In this document: piece by piece, positions 38,384 to 51,278 of the stretch
Layout: every line of letters starts with the position of its first letter
How positions within the stretch are numbered: the stretch's first letter is position 1
Assembly (NCBI RefSeq): GCF_000165425.1
Contig: NW_001799222.1
Span: forward strand, 1-64,000
DNA: 64,000 bases
Direction of reading: 5' to 3'
Origin: Paramecium tetraurelia
Lineage: Eukaryota; Ciliophora; Oligohymenophorea; Peniculida; Parameciidae
Position numbers and translations under genes: made by a program
The notes under the pieces: generated by a model
Seen by the model: only the letters and a program-made list of their open reading frames with translations
What the model was told of the DNA's origin: nothing
Databases searched by the model: none

Positions 38384-38451
38384 TACACAAATATTTAATA
38401 AATAACATTTATCCTATACTATACTTCAAATTATTTAATGTAATATAATTA

Positions 38452-41098
38452 TCATTTTCTTTTTGTTGTTGCATTTGGAGGTTTTTTGTTTTTAGTAACA
38501 TTTTTTTTCTTTTACTTATTTACCTAATCTACACTTTCCTTATCGACAACGATACCAAAACTTCCAATTTTCGAATCCTAAATAATTTAAATTGATTATT
38601 ACCATTAATTTTTCATTGTTTTTACATTGTTAATTTAATTTTTCGATTATAACACTTGCTAATCTCTTAGTCTGATTTGAAATGTCATCATTTACAAAAA
38701 TCAAGAATGATTAATCTTAGTTATCAATGATGGCTTTAATCTCTCCATAATAAATCATCTATAATATTACTAATAAGAAATACCTTATAAATGATTGTTT
38801 TAGTGACTTATTCTGACAACTAAAATCTTTCTCTAAGGTGATCAACTGAAATATTAGAAAAGGCATTCTTAAAAGTGTATAAATAGCACTTCAAAGCTTG
38901 CTCCTAGACCCTTACTTTAATTTGTTATTAGACTTATTCATACGAAGGTATTCTTGTCCAAAGTTGGATTTATTTCAAGAGATCCCAACATTTAGTCCAA
39001 TTTCCTTTGGCCAATTCTTTGGAGGCAGCATAAATCAAGTCTCTCATATTTTCAGGTTATGGATTGAAAGTTTATGAATCGTAATATTAACAAAGTTATC
39101 TAAATTTACGACTTATGATTTTGTGTGAATCTTCAAAGAGATCTTAATTAATGTTTGGAACTTCAAGTAACATAGCAGCCAAAAAATAAACAAACTCAAT
39201 AGTCTCAACATTAATTGACATATGATATGGAACTGTGTATCTATACTCTCCTTCCACTTATTTCATATAATTCTGGGAGAGCAAATCCTTGAGAACCTTG
39301 TCTCTGCTCAACAAATCAGCCAAGTGTATATGAGTCTCATTGATCAAACCTTATCTAAATGCTCCGAATCCCAATTAGACCAGAGCTCTATTATAATATA
39401 ATTGGATCAATGTCTTCATTTATGATACTTATTCGTATGAGATATTTGATATGAATATTTCATGAGCTTACTCATATTTTCCATTCAATGCTAAATTGTA
39501 GACCCAATACAGTGTTGCTTTGACAATAGTTTCCTTATCTCCATATTTGAGGATATTCTCGACGAGAGATTAGATCTTGGATGAAATGTCTCCATTTCCA
39601 AAGATTTATAGTGGTGTTGCAGCCTACTTATTAGTTTATAATTCCAACAACTTTTGGATCACAGCAGGTCCAATGTAGTAGATGGCTTCTAATTGTTTGA
39701 AACTCATCAAAGCAACATTGGCAGTGTCGTTCTTGATTTTGAGTAATTCCAAGAGTTTTTGGGAGAGATGTGTCAATTGATATAGATCACTGAGTCTTTC
39801 AGCATATTCCTAGGTGTAATAGTCAATGTTTTAAAAGGCTTTATTTAATTCAACTTCAAGTGTTTAGAAATTGACTAAAAGAGTACTAATGAATCTGAAT
39901 TCAGAGAAGGAGTTCTCCTAGTCATATTTGCTGTAAGTGTGTAGCTTTTCAACTTTGACTCCCTTGTCTTGATGAAGTGAGAATAAGATGAATGTATTTT
40001 AATAGATTTACAACCATGATTATCTATTGAAATATAAGGGTGCTTCTGATTTTGCTTGATCAATCTATAAAGAAATTGTGATGAGCAATATCTAAGAATA
40101 TTAAATGAAGACTTACTTCAACAGCTCTTTGGAGATTCTCTTTGATGAAATGTTGGATATACTTTTCGCAAACGTAAAGATTCTCCACTTGATTCTTTTG
40201 GACTCCTCTGGATGAGACAATTTGCTCCAACTTCTTCTTCACTGAATCGGCATCATAATCAATATGAATTTCTTTATTTTAGGCAATATCAAATTTGACA
40301 TCGTAATCGATAATGTCTGCAATGACCTTCTTGTTGACTTTCTCTTGTTAAATCTCCTCATTCTTTTGGTCCTTCTTATCTGGTAATTTCTTTTTTAACC
40401 AATATCTTCTTCTGACCATTGGATCATTTGATTAAAGCAAATATTTATCATCATCTTCTGAATCTGAAGATTCTTCTTTCTACTGTGCTTCTGGCTCAGA
40501 ATCGGATCCAGCTGCTTTTTTCTCTGCCCTGACTTTCTTCTTCCTCTCATCATCACTCTGATCAGTTGTAACAGGATTGTTGATAAATTCGTCTATTTTA
40601 TCTTTGATTGCTAAATGATGCATAGGATGAATGAATACTCAAGTTATACTTCTTGATTCTTTGTTTTAATGTGTTGTATGCTTTGCTATTATTGACTCCC
40701 AATTTCTTTTTTTATTCAGCTGTAAATTAGAGAACCAACACTTCGATTTAGCACATTATTCTGATATAAAATCTGGGTAATCCACCCTCTTTTTCAAATA
40801 CTTTGGTGCTCTTTTCAACTTCTTTGTTTAATTCTTCAAATTTATCCAATAATGTAACGAAATCTTAATTTTTAATTTTAATCTTAATATCTTTAATGAT
40901 TTCTCTCAATCTCGCATATCTCTTTTCCTTTTCTGTGACAATCACTCTCTGCCCCTAATCATCATCTGAATCTATTAGTCCTTAAATGATTCTGGTTCTT
41001 GTTGCTAATGATTATATTCCTGCATCTACTTCAGGTCCTCCTTTTGGAGCCTCATCTTCCCCTTCAGAATTGGATTCCTCCTAAAAGAATTTACTCAT
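38452..41098 (-). CDS. eIF3c: Translation initiation factor eIF3 subunit c
   Basis: One intron (40092-40116) yields 873 aa, close to the roughly 910 aa of animal eIF3c. The acidic N-terminus begins MSKFFQEESNSEGEDE. It is followed by the family's signature RYARLREIIKDIKIKIKNQD, FEELNKEVEKS and KEGGLPRFYIR, the section that in eIF3c/Nip1 contacts eIF1 and eIF5. A second acidic patch and a RYWLKKK segment precede the helical body. The C-terminal part holds a PCI domain with QLYYNRALVQLGFGAFRQGL and a wing-helix-like end, finishing in a Lys-rich tail (ATTKRK). eIF3c is a core subunit that organises eIF3 on the 40S ribosome. Its stop is 68 nt from the end of the Kelch gene (convergent). Confidence 0.92.
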
Positions 41099-41210
41099 AT
41101 AATTTCTTTTTAAATAAATGATTTATTTATTTCCATATGATAAAATTCATTAATAAGTATTAAAAATCTCTCTCTATATTTTTATTAAGCATTTAAATAT
41201 AAATATATCG

Positions 41211-42121
41211 TCAATTGCTGCGAAACTTGGGAGACTCAGCTATCTTATTGCTCCCATAAAAACAATTCTCTTTCTCTTCCGAATCGAAGTTCGCTTTTCT
41301 TGAATCAACTTACAGCTTCAACATCAATTGTTAACACCATTAATTAAATTGAATCACAAATTATCTCTTCGCAATCATTTATTAAACACAACTCTGATGC
41401 TCATCCAATCTCTTTTTGTAAATCGTCATGATATTTTAAAACGGTTTCATCTGCATCGATTCAATGATGTTAATTTCATTATGAACTATATCATCCTTCA
41501 TCTTATACAATGAATCAGAGATAGATTAGGTGATTTAAGCATAACTCAATTATTCCTATTACAATTCCATGCATAAGGAATCCTAGGATCAAGATAAATG
41601 GTTACTTTCAATTGAATGATTGTCTATACGATAGAATGCAGCTATTATTCAATCAATTTCACTTAAGTTTAAAGTTGATCCAAATGCTGAATCTTCATTA
41701 TGTTTTATGAGAGTTGTTCTTTAAAGTTATTCAACGTCCTCTTTCTCTCTTCCATCTCTAAGAAACTATTGATTTCAGTTGGCAATTGGACTACCTTCTC
41801 ATTATTGATCCTGCTGGGACATTCTTTAGCAAATTTCTTATCAATGAAAGCGCATTCACTTAACTTCGGGGATTGAGAAGTCTTGCTCATTAAATTCGAC
41901 GCTGACAAACAATTTTGTAATTTAGGAGATATCTGAATATTGTTTTTGGTTCTATCTGATGTAGCCTTTGAATCTTGAATAATCTTTCCATTCATCTTAC
42001 TCAAAATCAAGGAGATTTAAGAGGCAGTGGCTTGAGTATATTCTTTGCATTTTGTCCCTTTCTAATCCTTAGATTGGTTTTTGGCTTTTATGTAGTATTG
42101 ATGAACTGACTTCAGCTACAT
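41211..42121 (-). CDS. Small coiled-coil protein, 295 aa, unknown
   Basis: One 23-nt intron (41583-41605) gives 295 aa from MQLKSVHQYYIKAKN. The first half is polar with several Ser-Pro/Lys pairs (SKTSQSPKLSECAFIDKKF) and probably disordered. The second half is helical with Gln/Glu/Lys heptads (FLEMEERKRTLNNFKEQLS; IYKKRLDEHQSCVQQMI). The end is SPKFRSN. No family is recognised. It reads in the same direction as eIF3c, 112 nt upstream of it. If the intron were not removed the frame would stop at 41546-41548, so the splice matters for the C-terminal half. Confidence 0.75.
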
Positions 42122-42296
42122 AAATTTAACTAACTTATTTTATTATTAAATTAATATAATAAGTATTATAAAAATGATTATTTTGCATTTATTACATTAA
42201 TATATGTTTTCTAAGTATAAGTTAAATATTCTTGCTCCAAAATAATTTATCGATTTGCAACTCCAATTAACTATTTTGCAAATAAAAATTTTGTAA

Positions 42297-42705
42297 ATGT
42301 CAGAGAAATCAGATAAAGAATAGGGATGTAAATAATAATAATAATTAAAGTGTATAATAGGTTTATTTATTCTGAGAATATACGATTGAAAAAAGATTGG
42401 TTTATGAAAATATAGGGACGTAAATTATGAAATCAATTACAAAGACTTAATTCTGTGAATCCTACCATCAATACCAAATTCCCATAATTGAAGAAAATAA
42501 AATAAAAGACGAATCTAAAGAAATTGATAGCCAAAACAGTAAACTTATGAGCACATCTATCAATCACCACTGTTAAGATACTTTCTCACCTATACAGGAG
42601 AGAAGTCTAACCAAAATATAAAAACGCCATTCTTTCTTATTTCCAAAATAAACACCAGGGAGAGATCCTTATAAAATAATCATGTATATGACAAAACTAC
42701 TTTGA
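42297..42705 (+). CDS. Hypothetical protein, 127 aa
   Basis: A single intron at 42352-42376 (GTATAATAG...GAG, 25 nt) joins MSEKSDKEQGCKQQQQLK to a polar stretch containing YTIEKRLVYENIGTQ and ending PYKIIMYMTKLL. No domain is recognised. The acceptor GAG is unusual, but removal of this intron is the only way I find to keep the frame open, and the spliced length is a multiple of three. The gene is divergent from the coiled-coil gene on its left and convergent with the patatin gene on its right. Confidence 0.6.
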
Positions 42706-42785
42706 TCATTTTTCAATTATTCCTCTTAAATTGTTATATATTGCATAATAAAAATAAATAAATTTTCTAAAAATGATTCAAAATA

Positions 42786-45700
42786 TCATTTAGATTCTAG
42801 TCTTCTTGCAGTATTTTCTTCCAACCAGCGAATGAAAGATTTGTCCTAATATCTTCCGAATATTTCTTTATGAAAGTATGATTCTGCTGCAACCAAAGCA
42901 GCCTATTAATACTCTTCAAATACTTTTGGATCAGTACAATCCATTTATGCCATACTCTCTTTGTAATTTATAAATCAAATATATACCTTAAAGATCATAC
43001 TCTGGAATTATTCTGAGGTATTTTCCTTCATGTCTTTTGAGTTCAAGATCCACAAAATCTTGATTACTTTCACCAAAAGCATCTATTATCTTCCCGACAC
43101 TCAATAACCCTTCATCAACTTGTAGTTGTTACTTCTACTTGGCCACTCCAGTTGAGAGACTTAAAAGGAAGAAATTGTCCTAATCTCTATTCAACATACA
43201 CTTTCTGAGGTCTTCCAAAACAAAATTGGATGGGTTGTTGACTCCTATACCCCCATCAATAAATTGATACTCTTTTCCTGCTAAAGATTTGATTTAGGCA
43301 GCAGGAAAATAGGTTGGTGCAGCTGAAGTGGCTCTTCCTACATCCTTCATTAAGAAATTCTCTGTAAGATCAACTTTGGCTTTCCTTGAACTAAATACTT
43401 TAGCAACTGTCTCTCCTCTCTGCTTTTGTAATTTGACAGCTGTAACTATCACATTTGTATTTTAAATGGTTTCACTCAACTTCACAGTTCCGCAATGTCT
43501 AGATAATACATTCTCTATCCCCTTGGCATCATACTTAGATTTACTCATGATATTCCAAACCCCTCTCTTTGAATCCTCAAATATTGTCTTCCCTTCCTCA
43601 GTGAATAGCTTGATCAAACCATCCTTATCTACTAATGAACTCTAACCATCTTTAGTCCCAGCCATAGTTAAGGCCAACATCCCTCCAATAGATGTGCCTC
43701 CAATGCTATCGAACAATTGATATGGCTCTTTCTTCATCTAAGTACACAAGTAATTCAAGATAGTTGCTGGTAACAATCCTCTCATTCCTCCTCCATCCAA
43801 AGACAACCCAGTATAACTGTAATCTGAGACATCTATCCTCAGAGTGTCTTATTTAACAAACTTCTCACTTAACATAGTTTCCTTTTGTTCTTTCTTCTCT
43901 CTAAAGTAGTTTATTTTGGACATTCCTAATTTATAATAGGTTCTCTGCTTTAATTCCTAATCCAAAATATGTAAATCAAAGAACAATACGGTTTAACTAC
44001 CTTGATAGAGTTTAGTTAAGAGTCTCAGAGAATCATCATCAATTGTTGGAAGAGTGATTGAAAGTGTAATTAATTTATCAAATAGATAAGAGATCTCTTT
44101 CTTAAAGCTTTTCAAAGTCAAATCTAAATATTATAAGGTTTAACTTTTAATCAACTCTTCAAACATTAAATTTGAATCTATGGTTTCATTTTAAAAGAAT
44201 AATTGACTCAAAGATTTGTTCTAACCAATCGATTTAGAGAGTTCCTGAGTAGTTTCTGGATTAAACTTGTTTCTTCTCAAATCCAATGCTTACAAATTGT
44301 AACTCTAACATAAGAATTTACAAAATGATGATATGTCTTAATCTATTTAAAAACAATTCTATAATGTTAAATTCTTCAAATAGATCATCTAATTTTCCTT
44401 ATTTTACCATTGTTGCTATTCCAATTTCGCTAGCAATTCAAATTTAGCATTTCCAACACTATTATGACTCAAATTCAAAGAATTGAGAGGAGTCTTTACA
44501 ACCTTATCTGATAAGGCCTATTCAAATAAGTGGTTTAAACCTTAACTTGTAATCTAATTCCTACTCAGATCTATGTATCTCAGATTCTCACATTCCCAAA
44601 ATTACTTACTTATGGATATCAACATATTATCATCTATTCCTGCATTGCTCAAATTCAAATGTTGAATATTAATCACACTGAATGTACCTTCATTAAATAT
44701 CTCGTATAAATTGTCTACAGTCAAACTATTCCCTGAGAAATCCAAGGATGGAAAATGTAGGTATTTATCTGATTGTTTCAAATTTGAGAGGTACTTTTCA
44801 ATGATTGAACTCTTAATCATTTTCAAATTAGCAAAACTCACCTTTATGAACTATTTATAATAGGATATCTATTGCAACAATTAAATTATCTTTTCCAAAA
44901 CAGATTCACTCGCACTTGGAATTGTTATCCATTCAATATTCTATAAGAATTACTTCACTGTCTAATTCACTAAGTATTACTCTCTACCTATACTACTCTC
45001 GATTATTGAAGAAAGATCAATTAAAAATTAATCCAAGAATTTTCGTTTATCTTCACTTTTATGACAAATCAAGGATTGCAATTCTAAAGTGTTGATAAAT
45101 TAATTCTTAAATAAACATTGAAATATCCCAAAAATGTACACTTTCTTGCCTTTATCATCAAGTTATTTGGATAAAAATGTTAAAAACTAACTTTGTTAAT
45201 CTTCAATTACAATTCCACTTTTCACCAAGTAAGTTGGCAGTGGGGATCTTGAATTTTAATCAGTAAATAGAAATTTTTCATAGATATCACCCAATAACGA
45301 GAACATAAACTCCACATATGTTTTTTAGAACGAGGACTCCTCTTCATTAACCTTAATGATTTTCTTATTTGCTAACTGTTTGAAAGCCCCATTTGATGTG
45401 ATATCATCAAAGATTACTTATATTCCTTATAACATCCACATCTCTACTATCTCTTGCTATAGTTATTTGCTCCCTTTCGCCTAAATCTTATTTAATTGAT
45501 TGATCGTATAGACTTATGTTAATTAGGGACAATTATTCACATTCAAATTCTGCAGGAATTACCCACTCATTTCAATTGATTTTATGTTTGGTAACTCTGA
45601 AGCCAATAGAGTCTTCAATCTCAAAAATTGTAATTTCTTTTAGACTCCTAATTGAATTAATCCAGCACACCCACTGATATTCAATACATGCAATTCACTG

Positions 45701-48700
45701 CATTTATAACAAATCTCATTAATAAAACTATCTGTAATTGTATCAATATATGAAATATTTAATATCTTAATTCTTATTAATTCAAATTGCATGAATATTT
45801 ACGAGAATTATCTATACGATAAACAACTAAAGTTTACATATTCAAAAGGTTAATTGTAATCTTATGAATATTTTAGTAGACTTTCTAGCATTACTGAGAC
45901 TTGTGATTCCTTCAGATTCCTCCAATCGGTTGAATTTATTAATAATTAAAAGTGATTTGGTTTCTTTATGATTTGTAACTTTTTACTGAAATCCTCTACT
46001 TCAGTCAACAGTCTCGTGTACTTTAACACCATCTTCAAACCTTTTGATGGCCCAATTGAATTTTTTAATTGGAAACTGGAAGGATACTTGGAAAATGAAA
46101 AGGATTCTCTAAAAGAAATAAAATCTTGTCTAGTCAAACAAATAGGTAAGGTACTTGAGAGTTCATTGAATTTTTATATCAAATTTAATGAGCTATTGTT
46201 TATAAGAGTTTGATAATATTCTCCTAAATTTGGATCACATTGTTTAAGCAGATCTAAATAGGTTATGTTCTATTTGGCTTATTAGATTAAAGTTGCACGA
46301 TGTATCAAAGCAATCATGTTTTCTTTGTTAAGTGGCAAAATTAAGATAGACTGTGTCTTATCGACCTTTAAATCGAGCTAACTTAATTGTTTCAACCATT
46401 ATTGCAAAATGATAGTTAAATTTGAAAATGCGCTTAAATATTTTGGATCTATCTTTTCATTCATAAACTGTGTGAGAAAATAGATGTTTTTACAACATAA
46501 ATTGATTTTATCACCCTCTCTCTCAAATCCACAAATATTTATTAAATTGTCGTGTTTTGGATCAAAATAAAAGTTTGTTGTAACAGGAGCAAAGTAATTT
46601 CCACAAGGTACTAGCAATTCTTAGTCAGGAGTAATGTTAGTAGGGAGTAGAAGAATGCTCAATAGGATTTTGTATGCTAAATTCTAGGAACCTATTTTGT
46701 TTATTAAATTTGATTCATTGAAGTGATGATGTAACATATATTGAGCTATTGTAAATCTAATCCTTTATCCTTCAATCATCGTGTTGATCACTTCATAAAT
46801 GGAGTAAATTTAACCCTTATGAGTGGCCAATTCAACCTTGGAGATAAATTAATCTAATGAGATCAATTTATAAAGAGATATGGCCATATATTTTTAGAGT
46901 GGGAAGTTGGGTTGCATGAACAGGAGAGAATTATCCTTCACATTAAGCAATGCGAAATGTTTATCAAAATTTTGATTGATTATCGTATTCAAATTGACTT
47001 CTAAGTAATTAGGCAAATCTTATCTGTTATCCAAAAGGTTATTGTTGAAAATACACTCATATTATTGACTTGTAAAATGGACTGACCCTTTGTATAGTAT
47101 TTAGAATTCATATTATCCACTTTGTTTTGTCATCTGAGTCCAAAAGTAGTTCCATCCCAAACTCCCCAATAGATGGGGATAATATTTTTCAACACCTTCG
47201 AAGACTTGATTATGAAACTTTTATAATTAATCGTCATCTTCTAATAAATAATCAAAGAAGTTGTTTCTTATTTTTCTATTATTTTCTATTGATAGCAATT
47301 TCAAAAATAAATTAAACTTTTTATGTTTAAGTGAGCTTTCAGCAATTGAAAGTTGTCCTAAACCAACAATGTTATGCATCTTCTTATTCATCAAATACAA
47401 TATTATTTTATTGCATTACTCATCTGTTTAATCGATTCCTGAGATTGATTCAAATAAATTCAAATTCAATTCTTGAAATTTGTTGCCTAAAAATTGAATT
47501 GCTAATAATTCAACAAGGAAAGTATTTTTAAATTATGAACTTGATTGTGCATATTAATAATTAGCTTGAAATGCTTACTTCCATAATTCATAATCAAACC
47601 ATGACTTATTAAAATTTCGTATGACAGGATCATAAATTTCATCTTAATGATTTTTAAATTATGTATCTAAATTGTAAAAGTTTGTATATGCCAAATAATC
47701 TATGAGCTTGATTCTATTGATTAAACTGATATCATAATTGATATTCAATTTTTAGAAAAATTCTATTACTGTGAAAGATGGCGACTTCAACACTTGTTTA
47801 TTCTGTTTATCCACCTCCTACTTTAATTCTCTCAATTGATTATTGTACTTAATCAGCAAATACCCATCAACGAGTTTGTGCATAACTTCTTCTAAATTTA
47901 ACTTATTTATAAAGTCTTCATACTCAGTTAATTTTTATAGTTTGCTCGTCTCCAACCGCATGAATTGGAAAAACAAAGGGTTCAATAATTGAGTGATCTA
48001 TATTAATTTTACATTGTAATTTTACGGAAATATTACTTCCTAAATGTAAATAAATGTATCTTCCATCTTCTTGACTCGTTTATAAGTGATGGAAATAACT
48101 TCTTCGCTGATTTACATTGATTTAATTCTATCCTGATTTGTTTTAGAATGATAATTGAAATCAAAAATTTATGTTTCTGCAAGGAAATCAAGAAATTTGA
48201 GAAATGCTGCAAATATATCCTTTGGTTTGATTGCATTGAATTCTTGTAAGTCGTAGGAGGCTTCAAAGATATCTTTCTTAAAATGAAATAACGGATTTTT
48301 AAATTGCTCATATTGTGTAATTTATTATTGCATAGCATTTCCATAGAAGGCTTATAAAGTGCCAAAGTATTTTGGGACTAAGTGATCCAAATGATCGGAA
48401 ACAAAAAGGGATAAATAATGTTTAGCAAATTCGTTTTTGTTTATGTTTAATTCAGACTCGTCTTTAATTTGGGTTACGAAATAGTATTAATATCGTTTTG
48501 GTTTATTTGTAAGGGTCAATCGGATGACAAAGCCAGGGGGTAGATCGAGGCCAAAAAGTTCAGATCTCAAAACATATGACAGCAGATATCTTTGATAGTA
48601 GAACACTTAACTTATTCTGGTCATGTGAAAGCCTTCTTTTTGCAATTATTATATGAAATTTTCATCCTAATTTAAAATAAGGGTTGCCATCTCTTTAGAT

Positions 48701-49227
48701 ATATTGTTGGGCTAATTTAGTGGAGATTTCATTTAGACTTACTCTTCAAATTACTTAATTTGCTTTAACAGATTGATTTATTATTCAATGATTTTCAATT
48801 ATTGATGTATTCCTGAATAGGGATGAATAAATTAAGACATGCAGATTAAATCATTTACTTCTTAAGTTAGGATTTCCAATAATCTATCTCTGGATAATCT
48901 TCCAATTTATGGAGAATTAGTGGGCAAATAATTGGATTATAAATGTTATTTTTTAAGTTTTTTAATAAAATCAGCCAATTTTCTAAAATACTTCATTTCA
49001 TTATATTCAACTGTTATACCTCTATCATTTTCAATGCTGAGAAAAGAGTAGTTTTCTTCTGATAATTAATTTAAATATTGATTTTCTTATTCCTAAATAT
49101 TGTCACCATATTGTAAATTGAGTTGTTATAGATATTACTTGAGTTTGATTCTACATGTAGCAAATTCATCAGGCTTGGCATTCAATTTTTAATAGAACTC
49201 ATTAACAAACTTTTGTAATTTTTCCAT
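42786..49227 (-). CDS. Giant LRR-patatin phospholipase-like protein, about 2,130 aa
   Basis: Reading from MEKLQKFVNEFYQKLN (ATG 49225-49227) to TGA 42786-42788 gives roughly 2,130 aa. One clear intron lies near 42962-42989. The first about 1,000 residues form a helical region of unknown family. The middle (about 45,900-44,050) carries leucine-rich repeats such as LNLSNAGIDDNMLISISK, LRYIDLSRNQITSQGL and LQALDLRRNKFNPE. The C-terminal catalytic unit is patatin-like: glycine-rich loop SLDGGGMRGLLPATI, nucleophile elbow GGTSIGGMLAL (Gly-x-Ser-x-Gly), and the Asp of the dyad in FIDGGIGVNNPS. Patatins hydrolyse fatty-acyl esters of phospholipids. The catalytic Ser and Asp are both present, so activity is likely (inference). 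Other introns may exist that I have not placed. Confidence 0.85.
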
Positions 49228-49330
49228 AATAATTAAATAATCATAATTTCGAGAAATTATCGAACATTCTTCAAGATATAGTTTTGATTAATTTACAATG
49301 AATAGGGAATTATATATATATATTTAATTT

Positions 49331-50520
49331 TCAGTGTATTTGCAATCTTTCTCTCAAGTACTCCTTCAGAGTCACAATTTTATCTTAAATGTGATCCACA
49401 ATCCTTGAAATCAAATCAAGCGATTAAACTCTTTGTTAAGATTCCATTTAATAAATTTCCTACTGTTGTCTGCACCATTAATCTTGACCATCCAAATTAT
49501 TCTAAACTTAAATTAATTCATTACTTAATTTCTCTCTACCTCAGCCTAATGATACTCAACTTTCCCTTCAGATTCTTCAATTATGCTCTAGTAATTCAAG
49601 ATTGCCTATTCTAAATTCTACCTCTGATCCTAGAGAGTGTTTCTCTCATTGATAAGATCCGATAAGAACTTCTACCACCCTTAAGACTATTATTTCTCAA
49701 TGTCCTCATCCTAGGATTTGCTCTCCACGATTTGGACTCTTAAGTTGGCTAACAGTTGTAACACCTTCTTTGCTTGATCTGCATCTGCTCTTGAGCTCAT
49801 TTAAGTCATCATGGATATGATCGGTTAAAACAATAATCCAGCAGATGTAGATTGACTAGAATTCAAAATCACTAATTTACTTTTATAATCTGGACAACAC
49901 TTTGGTAAATCTGCTTTTCACTTATATGAATGAAGATCCACCGGATAAATGTTCAATCAATGCATAAGCTTCATCAATAGCAGAAATTGATTCTATGTGA
50001 TCTTTTTGTTTCGATTAAAATTCAGAGTATTAAAGATCTCTTTCACTCTAACCCTCATTTGTTTTTCTTAGGTTTTCTTCAATTTCCACAGAGACCTCAG
50101 CAATTTTGTTTAAAGAACGTTCTAAATTCCTTTAGTTTTCCTCATTTATAAATTCAAACTACTTACTTCAACGATTTTAGAATGAGCTTTAAATTACTAT
50201 TGATGGTAAGCCAAATTTGTAGCAAAGTCATGCAATAATCTGTTACAAGAAGCCTACGTATTTTGTATAAATAGGTCAGCATCTTTTTATTCTTATTCAA
50301 TCATAAATCTATACTAATAAAGCAAATCATAATACCTAATATTATTAATATAACTTTGGATTTCATGAACTGGTGAACCTGTTGCTAAGCCTATCTGAAT
50401 AGCATTTAAAAATATCCTTCCAGAGCGTTACGTGTCTATTTCTGTCAGAATAGTTTTGGAATCCTTCATAGTGGCTGATACCATCACTAAATATAGACTT
50501 AAGACATATGAAAATCTCAT
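49331..50520 (-). CDS. Trichocyst matrix protein (TMP)
   Basis: Introns of 26, 25 and 23 nt join 371 aa, the usual TMP precursor size. The N-terminus MRFSYVLSLYLVMVSA is a signal peptide. The body is highly helical with Gln/Glu-rich coiled coils and few cysteines, including ASCNRLLHDFATNLAYHQQQ, SEFQSKQKDHIESISAIDEA and ADQAKKVLQLLANLRVQIVE. The C-terminus reads LISRIVDHIQDKIVTLKEYL. TMPs are made as precursors, cleaved and packed as a crystal in the trichocyst, a secretory organelle that extends on exocytosis. They form large multigene families in Paramecium. This gene is the strongest single taxonomic marker in the window. It lies 103 nt from the start of the patatin gene, same strand. Confidence 0.88.
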
Positions 50521-50759
50521 TAATTAAAAATAGTAAATTAAAAACGTATATAACTAAATATGTGATAATTCCATTATTTCATTCAATGACATGATAATGA
50601 TATCACGCTGCATGAAATTTATTGCTAACCAAATTTATGGCCAATAAGCTTTGCAAAACAATTGTTTGAAACCTCATAACCTGTCATTAATCCTCTAGAA
50701 TTTTAACTAAATGAAAATGAAAATTACTTTTACAATATTCTCATATATTATTCATTAAT

Positions 50760-51240
50760 TCAATTAAATATTGATTTCCAAACAACTTGTATCACTTCAT
50801 AGTTATCTAAAATCAACATTTTTCTTACCCTGTATTCAGCTTGAATATGTTATTTATAACAGTATTTTCTTAAGATTCGATCTTCATTAAATTATTGTTC
50901 TATACCAGAAATCTCTGCCATCTTCTTCATTGCCGCTGTAATAAATAATGTTCCCATCATATAGAGTTTATTCTGAATATTATGCGTTGTATATGTAAAT
51001 CATGAAACACATAATTTTTTTTGACTAACTATAAACTTTCTCTTTTTTTTGTATTTTAGATCTTACTTACTCTCTCTCCTTTCCAAAGATTTACTGCTAC
51101 ATTCTTATATTAATTATTAAATTACCTTTGATGTCGGTGTTTTCTTTTTTCTATTATTTCTATTGTTATTATCTTCAAATAATGCCCACAACAAATATTT
51201 TGATTATTGTATAAGTGATAAAATTGAGATTGCTATGTTA
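50760..51240 (-). CDS. Possible small gene between kinesin and trichocyst genes
   Basis: Minus-strand frames in this interval look partly coding. One near 51,230-51,100 reads ISILSLIQQSKYLLWALFED and NNNRNNRKKKTPTS. Two alternative frames near 51,000-50,760 read MMGTLFITAAMKKMAEISGI and, one base over, YSGNEEDGRDFWYRT. A 29-nt GTA...TAG intron near 51,100 could join parts. The exon structure cannot be settled by eye, nor the family. The first frame ends at TGA 50760-50762. Confidence 0.35.
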
Positions 51241-51278
51241 TCTAATTAAATTTATAAGATGTATATAAGTAAATTAAT

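Noticed and set aside
48033-48365. 110-codon minus-strand open frame
   Set aside because: It is an alternative frame within the LRR-patatin gene; the neighbouring frame is longer, uses reassigned stops and joins smoothly to both sides.
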